Of a stretch of DNA of 64,000 bases, positions 22,816 through 34,390 are shown piece after piece. The translations under genes and the position numbers were made by a program. The notes beneath the pieces were generated by a model that made no database searches, had not been told where the DNA came from, and worked only from the letters and a program-made list of their open reading frames with translations. Positions within the stretch are counted from its first letter, which is position 1, and each line of letters starts with the position of its first letter. The stretch is from Tetrapyrgos nigripes (Eukaryota; Basidiomycota; Agaricomycetes; Agaricales; Campanellaceae): assembly GCA_013368315.1 (NCBI GenBank), contig JAACJM010000175.1, forward strand, positions 62,001-126,000, given 5' to 3'.

Positions 22816-23309
22816 GTCTCGAGTATCCAGACTATATACACATCTTGACACACTTTGTGTGGTGTATATAGTCTAGTGCAAACCTATAGGTGTGGGCAGC
22901 ACTAAAAAGTTATGACATAATCACCAGATATTCTCACAGCTAATTTCCTTTCATTTTCGCTCCTACTTCCACTCAAAGAATATATGTTATTTGACAAATC
23001 TTTAGTGTGAATGTTTCTGAGTCTAGATGCCAAAAATTATAAGTGGAAATGAAGCAGAACTCGCAAAAATGCCCAAAGTCCATTTCCATGTTAACACACC
23101 CACTTCTGGTTCAGTATTTTGGCTGCACTTTTCTCCCCTCCATAAGTAGTACATCTAGTCTACATCTCAAGCCAAAATTTTTCACTCTTTTTACTCTGCT
23201 GTCACTACATATGTCTTTGGTGCAGAAATGCACATGCCTTTGCATTGCTGGCATTGATTATGTAATAACTTTGCAGTGCTGCCCGCACTGTGAGATTACC
23301 ATAAGACTA
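22816..23309. mobile_element. 494-bp element with an 11-bp target-type duplication
   Basis: ATTCCAACATG occurs immediately on both sides (22805-22815 and 23310-23320). Inside is an inverted pair: GTGGGCAGCACTAAAAAGTTATGACATAATCA (about 22892-22923) against the complement of 23250-23289. A further small palindrome, GACTATATACAC with GTGTATATAGTC, lies at 22830-22875. No coding. Confidence 0.55.
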
Positions 23310-23329
23310 ATTCCAACATGACAAGAGTA

Positions 23330-23871
23330 AGCAACTTACACAGCACTGAGCAGATGGTATTGATGTGATGAAGTGAAGGGAGGTGAGCAGGGGCTAATCA
23401 AGGAAAGGAGCAGAAACACACCATAAGCAAACCATGTGAGCAGCATAAGTAGTGATAGTGCCTTCCCACAATGTGAAAAGGTAGGGTCAAACATGTGTGG
23501 AATGCATGATGGAGCATGCATTATGAGAATGTCATTGCAGAGAGGGGTAGCGAGAGTGATGAGTTGAAGTAGGCTGTTGAGAACAGTAGAGAGGGTGTCT
23601 GAAGAGTATGAGAGTAGCATGGGGTGGGATGAGGTGGGAGATACTCAATGTGTCAATTAAGCATGTATATAGTACAAAAGATGGCTGTGCTACTCCTGTC
23701 CTGTTATTTTACCTGACATGTCTGGCCCACTCCCAGATGCTCCTCAATGTCATAGGGGCTTGTCAGCCCCATCAGGTTCCAAAGGAAAGGTCAGTTGGCC
23801 CCATCAGCCCTGGGGCTTTTCCATTATCATACTTACTCTCTGTCAATGGATGGACAACAAAATAGGTAACC
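23330..23871. other. Gene-free stretch left of Gypsy 2
   Basis: CpG-poor. Nothing recognisable. The integrase frame of Gypsy 2 stops abruptly at about 23872, so this may be another insertion or the flank of a 3'-truncated Gypsy copy. Confidence 0.4.
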
Positions 23872-25030
23872 ATTCGTCCCAGTCGTCTTGTCGCAAGTAT
23901 TGTTTGATTTCTTGGTTGACATGTTCTGTTTGTCCATTGGTTTGAGGGTGATACACTGTTGAAATGTTCATTTTGATGCCCAAAATCTCATAGAGGGATT
24001 TTATAAATTTGCTAACAAAGACTGATCCTCAATCGCTAATAACCCATTCAGGTAATCCAAAATCCCTCCAGACATGGTCTAGAAATAACCATGCTATGCC
24101 TTCACTAGTAACTTTGTCATCTATGATGACGAGGATAGCAGTATACCCATGTGATGGAGGAAGATGTGTGATTAAATCGCAAGAGATAATCTGCCAAATT
24201 CATTCTGGGATTTTATTAGGGCTTAGTAGTCCTCTTGGCTTCCCTGGAAAGGTTTTTTTTCGTTGACATGTAGGACATCCTTTGACATGTCTCTTGACAT
24301 CTCCATAGATGCTAGGCCACCAATAGTGTTGAGTAAGTAGTTCGACTGTTTTGGCTTGGCCCAGATGTCCTGTGAAGTACGTATTGTGATGGAATTGGAT
24401 GATTTTGTTATGGAGCTCAAGGTTGTTGGAAACGTATAAGAGATTGTCTTTAGTAATATAATCTCTGTGGTTCTGGAATGAATGATTGTGTTCAACGTTT
24501 TTCACAACTGAAGGTTCCCATTTGTGTCTCGAATTTCATACTTCAGGGTATCTCAAGCTTGGGTTGTCTCCATGGCTCACAGGAATTCAGCTTTAAGAAG
24601 GGTGATGTTTTTGTTATCATCTGCCCCCTCCTCATAACCCTTTCACCTCAAAAGTAGGTCAGGCTTCAAATGACTCTTTCCTGGTTTTTGAACCAGCTGA
24701 AAGTCATAATCAGCCAATTCCAATGACCAACAAGCCTGTCTCCTGTTGAGGGTTTTTGCTGTTCTCTTTCTATAAAGTATTGGAGATTACGATGGTCCAT
24801 CCAGATTTCAAATCTTGGTCCCCCCATCAAGTAATGCCTCCAATCCTTTAGGGCTCTCATGAGAGCCAACATCTCCTTATTGTGAATTTCGTAGTTTCGT
24901 TCTGGTTCACTAAGGCCTTTTGATAAAAAGGCAATAGGTACCCATTCACTGTCTTGGAGTTGGCAAAATTTGAACTGTCCGCTTCAACTGGATAAGGACA
25001 ATTATCCAGGGGAAAATGGAGGACCAGTGA
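23872..25030 (-). pseudogene. Gypsy 2 RNase H and integrase remnants
   Basis: RNase H begins VLHFPLDNCPYPVEADSSNFA (25015-24955) and continues as MLALMRALKDWRHYLMG and FEIWMDHRNLQYF (24872-24775). The integrase H2C2 zinc-binding module is at 24440-24255: H-HNTYFTGHLG then CPTCQRKK. Catalytic-core fragments run down to about 23880, with a Q-T-N-G-Q-T-E-H stretch near 23945-23920. Frame breaks occur between modules. Confidence 0.82.
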
Positions 25031-25202
25031 AGTAGGGACTGGCATCCCTCCTCCTCAAGGCTCAGGCTTAGGGTTAGGGTTAGGCAGAGTCTAGAACAGA
25101 GTTACTACGTAGTATACATACAGTTTCCTCATGTCATTGATAGTCAGATCTATGCCACCATGTTCCTGTAGGCATCCCTCTCTGGAGCAGCCCCAGGCTA
25201 CT
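25031..25202. repeat. Terminal repeat, left copy
   Basis: Contains GGCTTAGGGTTAGGGTTAGG (25075-25095), about three telomere-type TTAGGG units, one base altered from the right copy. Differs from the right copy by scattered substitutions, mainly transitions. Confidence 0.8.
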
Positions 25203-25771
25203 TCATTATGGTGATGAGAGTGTGCTTTGACCCATGCATACCTTTCAGACCAGCGACTTCATTTTCATGGCCTTTCTCTGCTCTCTAGTCACTCTCAGTG
25301 TCATCCAAAATTTGGTGTACATCCATCTATCTTTTTCTGACATCTAACAGTCCATCATCATGTTTTACTCTCCCACTCGACATTTTTGTATCACACTTTG
25401 TCACTTCAGTGCTCCCATACCCATCTTTTTGGCCCCAATCCATCCTGTGTCAAAAAACAGTTACCTCATCATGATTATCCCTCTACTGGCTTCTCACCTG
25501 TGACTACCAAAAATTACCCCCATCCACATTGATCCCCATCAATCTGAGTTGAGACATTGCCTGTAGTTGTGTTCCCAGTTCCTGGCAGCGTTCCCAGAGT
25601 TAGTGTTAGGTATGGAGTAGGGGAGGAGGGCTCATCAGTTTTTAGATTTGGAGATGGAAAGTGTCTTTTAGGTTGTTGAGGAAGAGTTGTTGTACTGGGC
25701 ATTTTTAGGGTTTAGTTTCTAGTTATTTGATGAGCGATGAGGATGTTGCTTTGTTCAAAGGGGGCACATGG

Positions 25772-25942
25772 AGTAGGGACTGGCATCCCTCCTCCTTGAG
25801 GCTCAGGGTTAGGGTTAGGGTTAGGTGGAGTCTAGAGTGGAGTTACTACATATTATACATATGGTTTCCTCATGTTGTTGGTAGTCAGATCTATGCACCA
25901 TGTTCCTGTAGGCATCCCTCTCTGGAGCAGCCCCAGGCTACT
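25772..25942. repeat. Terminal repeat, right copy
   Basis: Contains GGGTTAGGGTTAGGGTTAGG (25806-25825). Ends at CCCCAGGCTACT, after which the Gypsy 2 RT sequence resumes. Confidence 0.8.
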
Positions 25943-27500
25943 CCACTGGTTCTGATGTGACAGCATCTTTCAATTTCTGAAAGCCCTTTTCTTGGTCTGG
26001 TGTCCATTGCTCAAATCATTTAATGGACAAGCCATCTTTGCATAGTCTTTAATGAACCTTCAATAAAAGTTCATAAATCCTAAGAAGCTCTGAACGTCTT
26101 TGACATTCCCACTGGCGGACTCCCTCAACCTTGACAGGATCCATCCTCATCTTCCTGTTGCCCACTATAAGTCCCAAATATTCCACTTTGTCCTTGTGGA
26201 AATCACACTTCTCCAGTTTTAAGTAGAGATTATGCATTTTTAGAATTCGTAAAACCTCTTGAATGGCTTTTGTGTGCTTGTTCTTATCCTTTGAGAATAT
26301 CAAGATATCATCCATTTAAACAATAACCTTCCCTGCTTGGATAAGATCTGCAAAGATTTTGTTCATCATGGTTTGGAATGTTGCTGGCAAATTTGTGAGG
26401 CTGAAAAACATTACAAGGGGTTTGAACAATCCTCAATTATGTTCATCCCCTTCCTTGATTCAAATGTTGTATCCCCATCTTACATCAAGTTTCGGTAAAG
26501 ATTTTCACATGTCTTAGTTTATATAGCACATCTGAAATCAACAGAATAGGGTATCGATTTTTGATAGTCAAGGAATTGAGTTTTCAATAATCTTGACCTG
26601 GATGAAGTTTTCCATCTTTCTTTTTGACGAAGAAGAATGGTGAAGATATAGGAGATTTCGAAGCTCAAATTCTTCCAGTTTGCAGTTATTCCTCAATGAA
26701 ATTGTCCAGTGGACCCTGCTTATTTGCAGCTAAGGGATAAACCTTGCTCTTGAACAGTTCTGCCTCAGGTACTAACTTGATCACATGGTCCCATTTTCGT
26801 CATTCCGGAAGGGTATCAAAATCTTCTTTTTCAAAGACAGGTCAAACTCCCTGAGGTATTCTCCCAGTACAATTTCTTCCAAAGATTTTGCTCCCTCTTC
26901 TGCAGTGTGTCAAGCAGCGAAATTAGCTGATATGGAACTAGTAGCACAAATATACTCCAGAGGGTTTTCAGGTTGCATGTTCACAGCAAAGATTCTATCC
27001 CCTTCTTCAATATCTTTTTTGTCTTCTTCTTGCCACAATTTCCATTGTTTCTTCCTTTTGCAGTCCCCAGGGCACCTATCAAACTTGATGGTCCCTTTCT
27101 TCCAATCTATCGATGGATTGTGGTGTTTCAACCAATTAAATCCAATGATAATATCATTTGAGCCAGTGTTAGTGACTGTGAATGTAGTAACTTCTGTGTG
27201 ATCGTCGACAGTTAGTCACAGTTTGGTTGTATATTCGATTTTTCCATTTTTGTTGGCTGTTCCATCTGCATTGTATACTGGAATTGGTTGATAGAGATGT
27301 TCCAGGAACAAATTATTCCTAAGGGTGAAGTCTTGATTGATATAGCATCCTGTGGCCCCACAATCAAGAAGAGCACCAGTGACTTGGCTTTTATGTGAAT
27401 CCAAAGCCTTGACTGTGACTGGGAGTAAGATAGATTCCCCACTAATTTTCTGAATCCATTTTGCTGGAGTCCAGAGGTCCCTGAGTACAGTGAGAGCCAC
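25943..27500 (-). pseudogene. Gypsy 2 protease and reverse transcriptase remnants
   Basis: Protease at 27500-27220: GALLDCGATGCYINQDF carries the active-site D-x-G-A, followed by PIPVYNADGTANKNG. Its C-terminal part, LKHHNPSIDWKKGTIKF, is at 27131-27075. The RT core around 26315 reads MDDILIFSKDKNKHTKAIQE with KMHNLYLKLEKCDF and VEYLGLIVG (26240-26170). The residue before MDD is a TAA stop instead of tyrosine. The finger/palm part (26780-26330) is broken by several stops. Confidence 0.83.
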
Positions 27501-27859
27501 ATCAGGTCACATTGAAGCTAGATCAAACCTTAGTTCATCATCTACTTCATGGTCCCTCGATATGTGGACCCATCATCATAGCAAATGAGGTGCTCTAGGT
27601 ACTTGAGCAACCACATTCCAATACACCCAATAGGGTCCTACTTTCTTTTCAGGTTTCAGTGGAATACAAGAAGGGAGGCACAAAGGAGGTCGAGTACAGC
27701 ACTTGCATCAGAAAGGGTTATGAGTTTGTTGAGAATCTTTATGAGAATCCTCCAGGGGATTTTCAGATACGTCTTCGGTTTCAGTCAAGTCACTTTCATT
27801 TGTGAGGACACTAAATCAATTATATGAAGCAAACTTGTTATGAAACACTGATCATTCCA

Positions 27860-28700
27860 TAGGTGGTGTATCATTCTGCCTACGGGTCCTTAAAAACCCA
27901 CATCCTTGCTAAGTTTCTGGAACTCCTCCTTCACTTTGTCCGTCTTCAAGACTTCCTGCATGCTTCACATGAGGCTCAAGACTTGGTTCGGGCAATTCCT
28001 AGAGATATGGCCTTCTTCTCCAGACCCATAACACTTGCAAACCCCATCCCACGTCCCTTTGTTTGCTTTAGTACGATTGTTCTCTGTGGGTTTCCCCTGT
28101 CCACCAAAGGTAACTCCCATTCCAGTACAAGTTGTTGGTGCCTCTGATGAAGCCCCAACACTTGTAGTGGTATTTTGGGTAGTGGTTGTTGGGGTTTGGG
28201 TAGTGGTAAACTGTGTTCCCACAGAGGTATTTCCACTAGCAGGAATCCCTCTGGAGTCATTTCAAAGAGTTCAAACACTCTGATCACAAAGATCGAGTCG
28301 TACTGCCACAGCTTTCCAGGCTGCATAGGTAATAGGAACAGGATCCATTGGATAGATCCTTTGAATGATTTCACACTGGAGGTTCTGCTTCAATAGCATG
28401 ATGAGTCCCTCCTCATTCAACTTTGCATCTTCCTTCCATTCTTCAAAAGAGAGGAAAAACTGCATAGCCAATGCAGTGCCTTGCTTGATACTTTGTAGCT
28501 TTCACTGTGCAATGTCCGTCTGATCTCCTCCTGCAAATTCCCTTCAAATCGCACTACAGAGATCTGTATAACTTTTGTTATTTCCTTCTTCCTGAATTTT
28601 TCGAATTCAATTGCTCACCCACCAGGCAGCAGTGCCTTCTGTCATGAAAGCAAGTGTCTCCAAGACTCAAGAAGCATCATCAGCAAATTTGCGAGGGTTT
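27860..28700 (-). pseudogene. Gypsy 2 gag remnant
   Basis: Frames around 28471-27965 include SFEEWKEDAKLNEEG, QRIYPMDPVPITYAAWKAVAVRLD and a threonine-rich linker. They end with a CCHC-like knuckle, CYGSGEEGHISRNC (about 28035-27995), in which the second cysteine is serine. Several frame changes. Gag function is lost. Confidence 0.7.
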
Positions 28701-28929
28701 CTGAGCTTTATGAATAATGTCTGTGTTTCTAGAGGAATTAATCGAGAAGATAAATTAAGGTCTTACGACGATACACTCACAATCTAAGGGGATCTGCAGA
28801 CAACTATGGAGTGATAAATGACCCAGCTCAGAAGAAGTCGGTCTCATTAGGGGAAAGTGGGTAGCGGCAATCAGAGAGATAAAGAAGGATCAAGAATCCT
28901 TCTAAGGGTTTTTGGAATGAGGAATGAGA

Positions 28930-29818
28930 GGTTCATGACACAGGCTTGGGCCAGGTTTTGTAGGGCTCAGGCCTTACAAAATCCAAAGCCTTGCCCTAGG
29001 CTCAAGCCCTATGCAGGCTTGGGCTAAGCCCAGGGCTTTACTGACAAAAAATGACTGTAGGCATATGCGAAGTCCATGTACTTAGATTCATCTATAATAC
29101 TAATACACTACATCCTCCCATCCCCCTCACTACATTTTGTCCCTCCAAAGCATACTCAGTTTTGGAAGACGCATGCTCTTGGAATCGGGGGAGTATGGAA
29201 AATAAATTTTATTACATTATGTTGGTCCGACTCAAGACCCCACCCAGACATACCTAATATAGCATTTTCCTACATTGTACAATTTTGCTGAAGCGGCGGG
29301 GCCCGATGTCATTCCCGTGTCTCGAATTGTGGCTGCAACACCCAGGACAGCGAATACGAAGTTTACAATGACACTGCATTGATGATTGAATAAGCGCATC
29401 TCAAACTGCGAGCTTGCTCATATAGAGTCAAAGTCCAACGTTATTTTTCGTTGCTTTGGGGACATGCAAATTGCAGTTGCAGCATCAGTCACTGAAATAC
29501 CCTGTCCAAAATGGAAATCAAATGAAAATTACTGTCAAAGTGGTCCATCTATGTCAATCTACATTGATGATTGGCTTTGAAAACTTTAACCCAGCATGAT
29601 TTCAATGTAAAAGTATGATATTTTAACCAGCAAAGCCGTCTACAAGGAGCAGTGTCAAAGTCTAAAACTCTAAAAAAAAAAGAGCCCGAGGCCGGCCCCA
29701 GGCTTCGGGCCTGCTACATTCATAAGCCCGGCCCTCCATCGGGCTTGGGCTGGGCCAGGCTTTTTTTGGGCCGGGCTTGGGCGGGCTTCGGGCTTTAGGC
29801 CCTGGCCCGCACATCACT
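28930..29818. mobile_element. Putative hAT-like non-autonomous element at the compartment boundary
   Basis: The right end, complement GTGATGTGCGGGCCAGGGCC then AAGCCCGAAGCCCGCCC, is a typical hAT-MITE-like terminus. The left end (TGACACAGGCTTGGGCCAGG) is similar only loosely and lacks its CpGs. Both ends are built of GGGCTTGGGC-type repeats in opposite orientation, with an AT-rich middle and no coding. Boundaries approximate. Confidence 0.5.
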
Positions 29819-30866
29819 ACCCACAATGGAGTTGATGCTATAAAAAATCAACAATGTGAGCGTAATTCGCGATCACAGTCCAAGAGAATTAAATGATCTG
29901 CAATTGTGGATTCCAGGTCCTGACCTATGTACAAACGGGTCAGCAAACGACGCGACGCAGTTACAGGTGACTTACGAGGAATTATGCAGTAAGACCAGAC
30001 TCAAGTTGCCATAGTGTATCTGTTGTTCGAACGCTGCCAGGCCAGACCCAAGGAGCGTCTCAGTTGTTTTTTTGGGTGATGTACTACTTCTATTCCACTC
30101 GTAGGATAGGTTTCTACCTGCAGTGCCAACGACTCTTCCGAGTGGTATTGAGCCGCTTCAAGTGTAGCCGGTGAGCAATGCATTGAGTATTTATCTACTA
30201 AGAGTGGCTAGCTCGAGATGTTTCCTAAATAAGTAGACCCTGCGTTCCAGAATGATGGAAAGAAGGGACGTGAGAAGTAAATACTAAATTTGATGCGACA
30301 CCCTCTATATGCGTCAGTTTTTCGAACGTGATGGGTGCATCGCTACTAGCTAGCAATTTTATTAGGCGACTGAAACAATCAAAGATGTTTCCTGGGCACA
30401 GAGAGAAGCTCTGTCTTCCTTGTCTTCCTCTATCGATGACGTCCTCGTCGAAATTTCACAACTGCAGAACGTGGAGGACGGCGAATAGGGATCCCGTAAA
30501 AATATTGAGTCAGATCCGGTACGCATTGTCGTAAATAGCAGTGAACGTAGGCATGCCGAGTACTCTCATTTGCACCAAATTGGATAACTACACATATACA
30601 TATCAAGTTCTCGTCGATTCGCAGCTCTGAAGCCCTCAGTAAACTCGAATTCGTTGTCTTCAACAGGCTGAGGAGGAAATGATCCGGAAGACGTTGAGAA
30701 CTTCGCTGTGTTCGGCGTCGATCACGAAACTTAAGTTGACCCTGCGAAAGGTTTGCATGCCTGGTTCCGATAACAATGTATCGGGGAAAGATGTGTCTGC
30801 CAGAAAGATCCTCATGCATTCTATGGTAGATCAACGTACAAAAATTCTTGACAAAATGACTTCAGT
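29819..30866. other. Gene-free stretch at the left edge of the gene island
   Basis: CpG-normal. Open frames such as 30430-30834 (-) and 30679-30870 (+) lack recognisable motifs and intron context. Likely 3' flank of the MYND gene and intergenic DNA. Confidence 0.45.
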
Positions 30867-32217
30867 TTAGGCCGTCTGCGTAACAGATTTGCAGAAGAAT
30901 TTGTGCGATGGCCACGCCATACGTTGACTGTACGTGAATCAATCAGCTACCACAACGGAAAGCCAATTCCTGAACCAACATACCATTCCTTTCCACAATA
31001 AAACACCAGCTTACACCTTGAGCACTTCTGCAAATCCTTATCTTTGCTAACCTTCTCGCAAAACGAACATTGTCTGGGGTTCTTGTTCTTCCACACCTTA
31101 CTGTTCACATTCGGCTTTCCCTCCTTCGGATTTACGACCAGAACCCTATCCCGCGTACTCGGCTCGGCACGCTTTTTGCGCATTCCCTGAGCGACCACGT
31201 TATCGATCTTCTCAAGCTCGCTATCAAGGAGCGTTGGGATGAAGTTATCCGCGATGACGTGGAAAATGGGAGGAAGCTTTGTTTTTCCTTTGGCCAACGC
31301 AGTTGAATTGGAATTCGCAGATAAGGTCGACCTTGAGGCAAAATCGAAAAGCTCGGGATTGAGTTTGAAAGCTTGATCAGGGGTCGTGTACGTAGCGCGG
31401 ACCCTGGCGAGGATGCAGGTTAGTAAAGGCTAGCGGGTAATTACGTTGTTCCATGCACATGACAAGTCCAATTAACGCTGGAATCGTGAAGGGTTGAAGG
31501 GATGATGTGTAAAGTATGAAGATCGTTGCGACGAGAGTACCCACCAGTTTGGTTGGTTCTCGCTCTCCGACCACTCATATTTCAAATAATGAAGCAAAGA
31601 CATGAATCGATCAGCTTGATACCTCGTGAGGGCATCATAGTCATGGTGTGAGTAATTGCCGCAGTCGCAAGCAGCAGGGAAGATCATAACGATGAGGAAC
31701 CGAGTGAGAGTGAGGTCAGTGAAGACGAGGTGACCCCAGTCTCTCTATAGTGACATGAGCAAAGAAAGGCAGAAGTACAAGTGAAGTAAAACGCACCTCA
31801 CGTTTCGCTGACGACTTGACAATCTAGAAAACTATCTCAGATAGCAGGCAGAACATATTACCAATATGCTCACCTCGTAAAGATAGAGTATAGGAACCCA
31901 CTCATGGTTCGCCTTTCCTTCGTTCTTCATCTCCTCGCACCGCTGCTCGACCTCCTCAATGATAGCTTTCCTCGCGAAGAAATCTCCCCTGCTTAAATCC
32001 GTCGCATTCTCGGGGTTTCCTTGAAACTTAGGGGTTACATCGTTCGTGTAGACACCGAGGCCCCAACATTGACTGAGACGACGTGTTGCGCAGGTTTCTG
32101 AGCGGTTTACCATCATCATCGGGCTGAAGCTTTGAGAAAAAGCTAATAAGATACTTCATCCGATACAGAGAATACTCACTACGGAAGCCCCGAAAATGCT
32201 GAAGCTAAACCCTCCAT
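30867..32217 (-). CDS. MYND-type zinc-finger protein
   Basis: MYND fingers bind proline-rich peptides in partner proteins and occur in many fungal regulators. ATG at 32217 (MEGLASAFSGLP) gives a short first exon with donor near 32184. A later exon contains WGLGVYTNDVTPKFQGNPENA (about 32060-32000); introns follow. The MYND finger is at 31080-30980: CSFCEKVSKDKDLQKCSRC, then VFYCGKE. Its seventh cysteine codon is split by an intron (donor GTATGT near 30979, acceptor CGTACAG near 30931). The last exon reads QRMAWPSHKFFC and stops at 30867, supplying the expected C-Q-x3-W-x2-H-x3-C. The finger is thus complete and C-terminal. Middle exon boundaries (31300-31850) are approximate. A sharply CpG-normal gene, apparently intact. 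Confidence 0.78.
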
Positions 32218-32499
32218 TGTCGCGTTGTCGTCAGAGAAAGTGAAAACACGTCGCGTAAGATGCGTGCGATCTATCTACCTAAATGAGTAAATAGACGGCA
32301 GTCGCCTAGTCAAAATTCGTTCTCCGGCATTGTGGCGTAACCCGACAGGACGCTTCAGAATCATGAGCCATGACCAAAGCTTGGCTATCATTTTTTGCTC
32401 ATTGACCTCAAGGCCAGTCCGGTCTTGCGCACTCCTGAACGGCAACTTGCTACCAGCGAAGGATTGGGGTATCATGGTCTTTTGCGTCGAGCAGGAGGT

Positions 32500-32806
32500 T
32501 GTCATGATCACCTCCTAACTAGTGATCATTCTTCCTAGTTTCACATATATTGATCGTATTCATTTGTTAGGTACTTATACGTTGTATTTAGCTACTTGTT
32601 CTGTAGCAGAATCAACTGTAAGGGACCGGGCCACGAGAGTACAGGAAGAGGCTCGAACAAGGCCTAGCACCTTAGGGGGGAACTATGGAGTTGATTCTGC
32701 TACAGAACAAGTAGCTAAATACAACGTATAAGTACCTAACAAATGAATACGATCAATATATGTGAAACTAGGAAGAATGATCACTAGTTAGGAGGTGATC
32801 ATGACA
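32500..32806. repeat. Perfect inverted repeat, arms of 117 nt
   Basis: 32501-32617 is the exact reverse complement of 32689-32805 with no mismatch that I can find; the intervening 71 bases start GTAAGGGACCGGGCC. A transcript would form a very long hairpin. Either a young foldback element or a local inverted duplication. It contains no gene. No flanking target duplication is evident. Confidence 0.92.
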
Positions 32807-33696
32807 TTATCTTCCCTTTTTCGAGGTTGAAAATGTATGAACTTGGAATGTGCAGAAATAGAATGTGCGGTAAAGAGTAAAAGGAAGGCATAAAGGCATA
32901 GGTAAGCATAAGTAAAGTATAAGTAGGAGAGAAAGTGTTATGAGTCCACTTGTAAATTGCTGTGTGAAGAGCAAGATGAAGAAGGAACGAGTGCAGCTCG
33001 AGACGATGTGATAAGAGTGCGAGGAGAAGTGGTAAGAGTGTGAGAAACAAAGTGTGAATGCAACGAAGCACTGATAAGTACAGGGAGATGTTCGAGCTAA
33101 TTGTTCACTGTGAAATCCATGGCAGGACACATCGAAAAGTAAGGGAATGCTGTGTCAAGACCAAAGCCTTTAACCAACAAGGAGTAGGTGTCAGGGAACT
33201 GCAAGAAGAGACCAAAGCCTAAAACATGCACTGACGTACAGGGGGGAAAAAAGGATGGTGATGAAACTAGACTAAGGCCTAGAATAACACAAAAGAATAG
33301 ACTGTGAAAGAGGAAAACTAAGGCCTTCGACAAACACAGAATTTGGAGAGTGATGTGAATTGATTCATGTTCTGCGGAACAAGATCAAAGAATGGTCCGT
33401 TAGTGAGCGTTTCTTCTTCAGCTTACTAGTTCGTTGTTCTCGCTTGAAGCCTTTACTTGTTCCGAAGAACTCTCGATGCCGCAGGTTTCGGGCTCGACAA
33501 TTTGTAACCGCTAAGCCTACATGGTCAAAAGTGGTGAATAAGTGATTTGTGAGCATATTCAGACCCACCGTGACCACCACATGGGGTGGCTGAAAGAATG
33601 GCTTTCATCTTGATGCGGTTTTCGGAAATGCTACATACTAATACATAAAACTACGTGCTTGTAGATACCAATTCAACTTTAGGTAACTAGGCATGC
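32807..33696. other. Gene-free stretch between inverted repeat and MITE
   Basis: Purine-rich on the plus strand over 32807-33360, with repeated AAGGC/AGTAAG words. Nothing recognisable. Could be a solo LTR of an unknown family, because the loop of the inverted repeat starts TGTAAGGG like the Gypsy 1 LTR, but no matching end was found. Confidence 0.4.
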
Positions 33697-34299
33697 CTTG
33701 CAGGTAGGGCTCCTAGCGGATCGGATGATCCGGCGCCTATCCGCCGATGAGGCCTCGGATTCGGATGGCGGATGGGCCTCTGGAGATGCTCCCATCCGGC
33801 GGATACCATCCGCCCATCCGTAGATGATCGTCGGATGGCTGAAGTACGTGAGAATGTGTCGTACTTGCCCAATTTGGTTCAGTCTCGGGCTTTTCCGAGG
33901 TACTGTATAGTTACAAAAACTCACGTAAAATTGACAGAAAGGTCTTTTCGACACGTTGAACATCTTGATCCCTTTGCTCGAAGTTGCGAGTATGTGGGAA
34001 AAATATTGGCCAAGTGGCCAGAGCCATTCTTGTCATAATAAGAATGTGTCAATAGTGAGTAACTTGATAAATTTTCATTTATTGCACTCTACATGTACTT
34101 AGACGTAGTTTACAATTTTAAAAAATACCTTCTGACCATTTTTCTACACTCATTAGTATATCAGCCACCCATCCGCGGATGATCGGGTCATCCGACGGAT
34201 GCCATCCGCCGATGCGGATTGACATGTTCGAGCAACTCATCCGAGCGGATGGATCCGCATCCGAACAGCATCCGATCCGCTAGGAGCCCTACTTGCAGG
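33697..34299. mobile_element. hAT-like MITE with perfect 8-bp target duplication
   Basis: The target duplication CTTGCAGG is at 33697-33704 and 34292-34299. The element (33705-34291, 587 bp) begins TAGGGCTCCTAGCGGATCGG and ends in its exact complement, a TIR of at least 22 bases. Both halves hold many GCGGATGG/CCATCCGC words. TA(G)GG ends and an 8-bp duplication are hallmarks of the hAT superfamily. No transposase. It lies about 90 bp upstream of the first secreted-peptide gene and may have displaced its upstream control region. Confidence 0.92.
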
Positions 34300-34326
34300 G
34301 GCCGGACGAGGCCCAGCTGGGAGGAG

Positions 34327-34333
34327 TATAAAG
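34327..34333 (+). promoter_or_regulatory. TATA box of secreted-peptide gene A
   Basis: TATAAAG, 58 bases before the ATG at 34391 and 28 bases right of the MITE target duplication. Confidence 0.6.
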
Positions 34334-34390
34334 AGACACCCTAGTTCAGCAAGTCCACCATTCGCTCTCTCCTGGCATATTCTGAACATC

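Larger units (their letters stand above)
25031..25942. mobile_element. Miniature terminal-repeat retroelement (TRIM-like), telomere-motif in its repeats
   Basis: Two direct repeats of 172 and 171 bp (25031-25202; 25772-25942) start AGTAGGGACTGGCATCCCTCC and end GCCCCAGGCTACT. They flank 569 bp without recognisable genes. It interrupts Gypsy 2 between RT (..KLKDAVTSEPV) and RNase H (VLHFPLDN..). Flanks CCAGTG (25024-25029) and CCACTG (25943-25948) could be a mutated target duplication. The AGTA...TACT termini differ from the usual TG...CA of LTRs, so the class is uncertain. Confidence 0.7.
23872..28940 (-). mobile_element. Gypsy LTR retrotransposon 2, decayed, with a nested terminal-repeat element
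   Basis: Minus-strand order: probable LTR start TGTCATGAACCTC at 28940, gag (about 28700-27860), protease (27500-26910), reverse transcriptase (about 26780-25943), nested element (25031-25942), RNase H (25030-24660), integrase (24520-23872). The integrase ends without its C-terminal part. Many stops and frame breaks. It is a different subfamily from Gypsy 1, judging by protein divergence, but has the same domain order. Confidence 0.87.

Noticed and set aside
25075..25095. Chromosome end (telomere) because of TTAGGG repeats
   Set aside because: Only about three units, inside both terminal repeats of an element, with Gypsy sequence on either side; interstitial.
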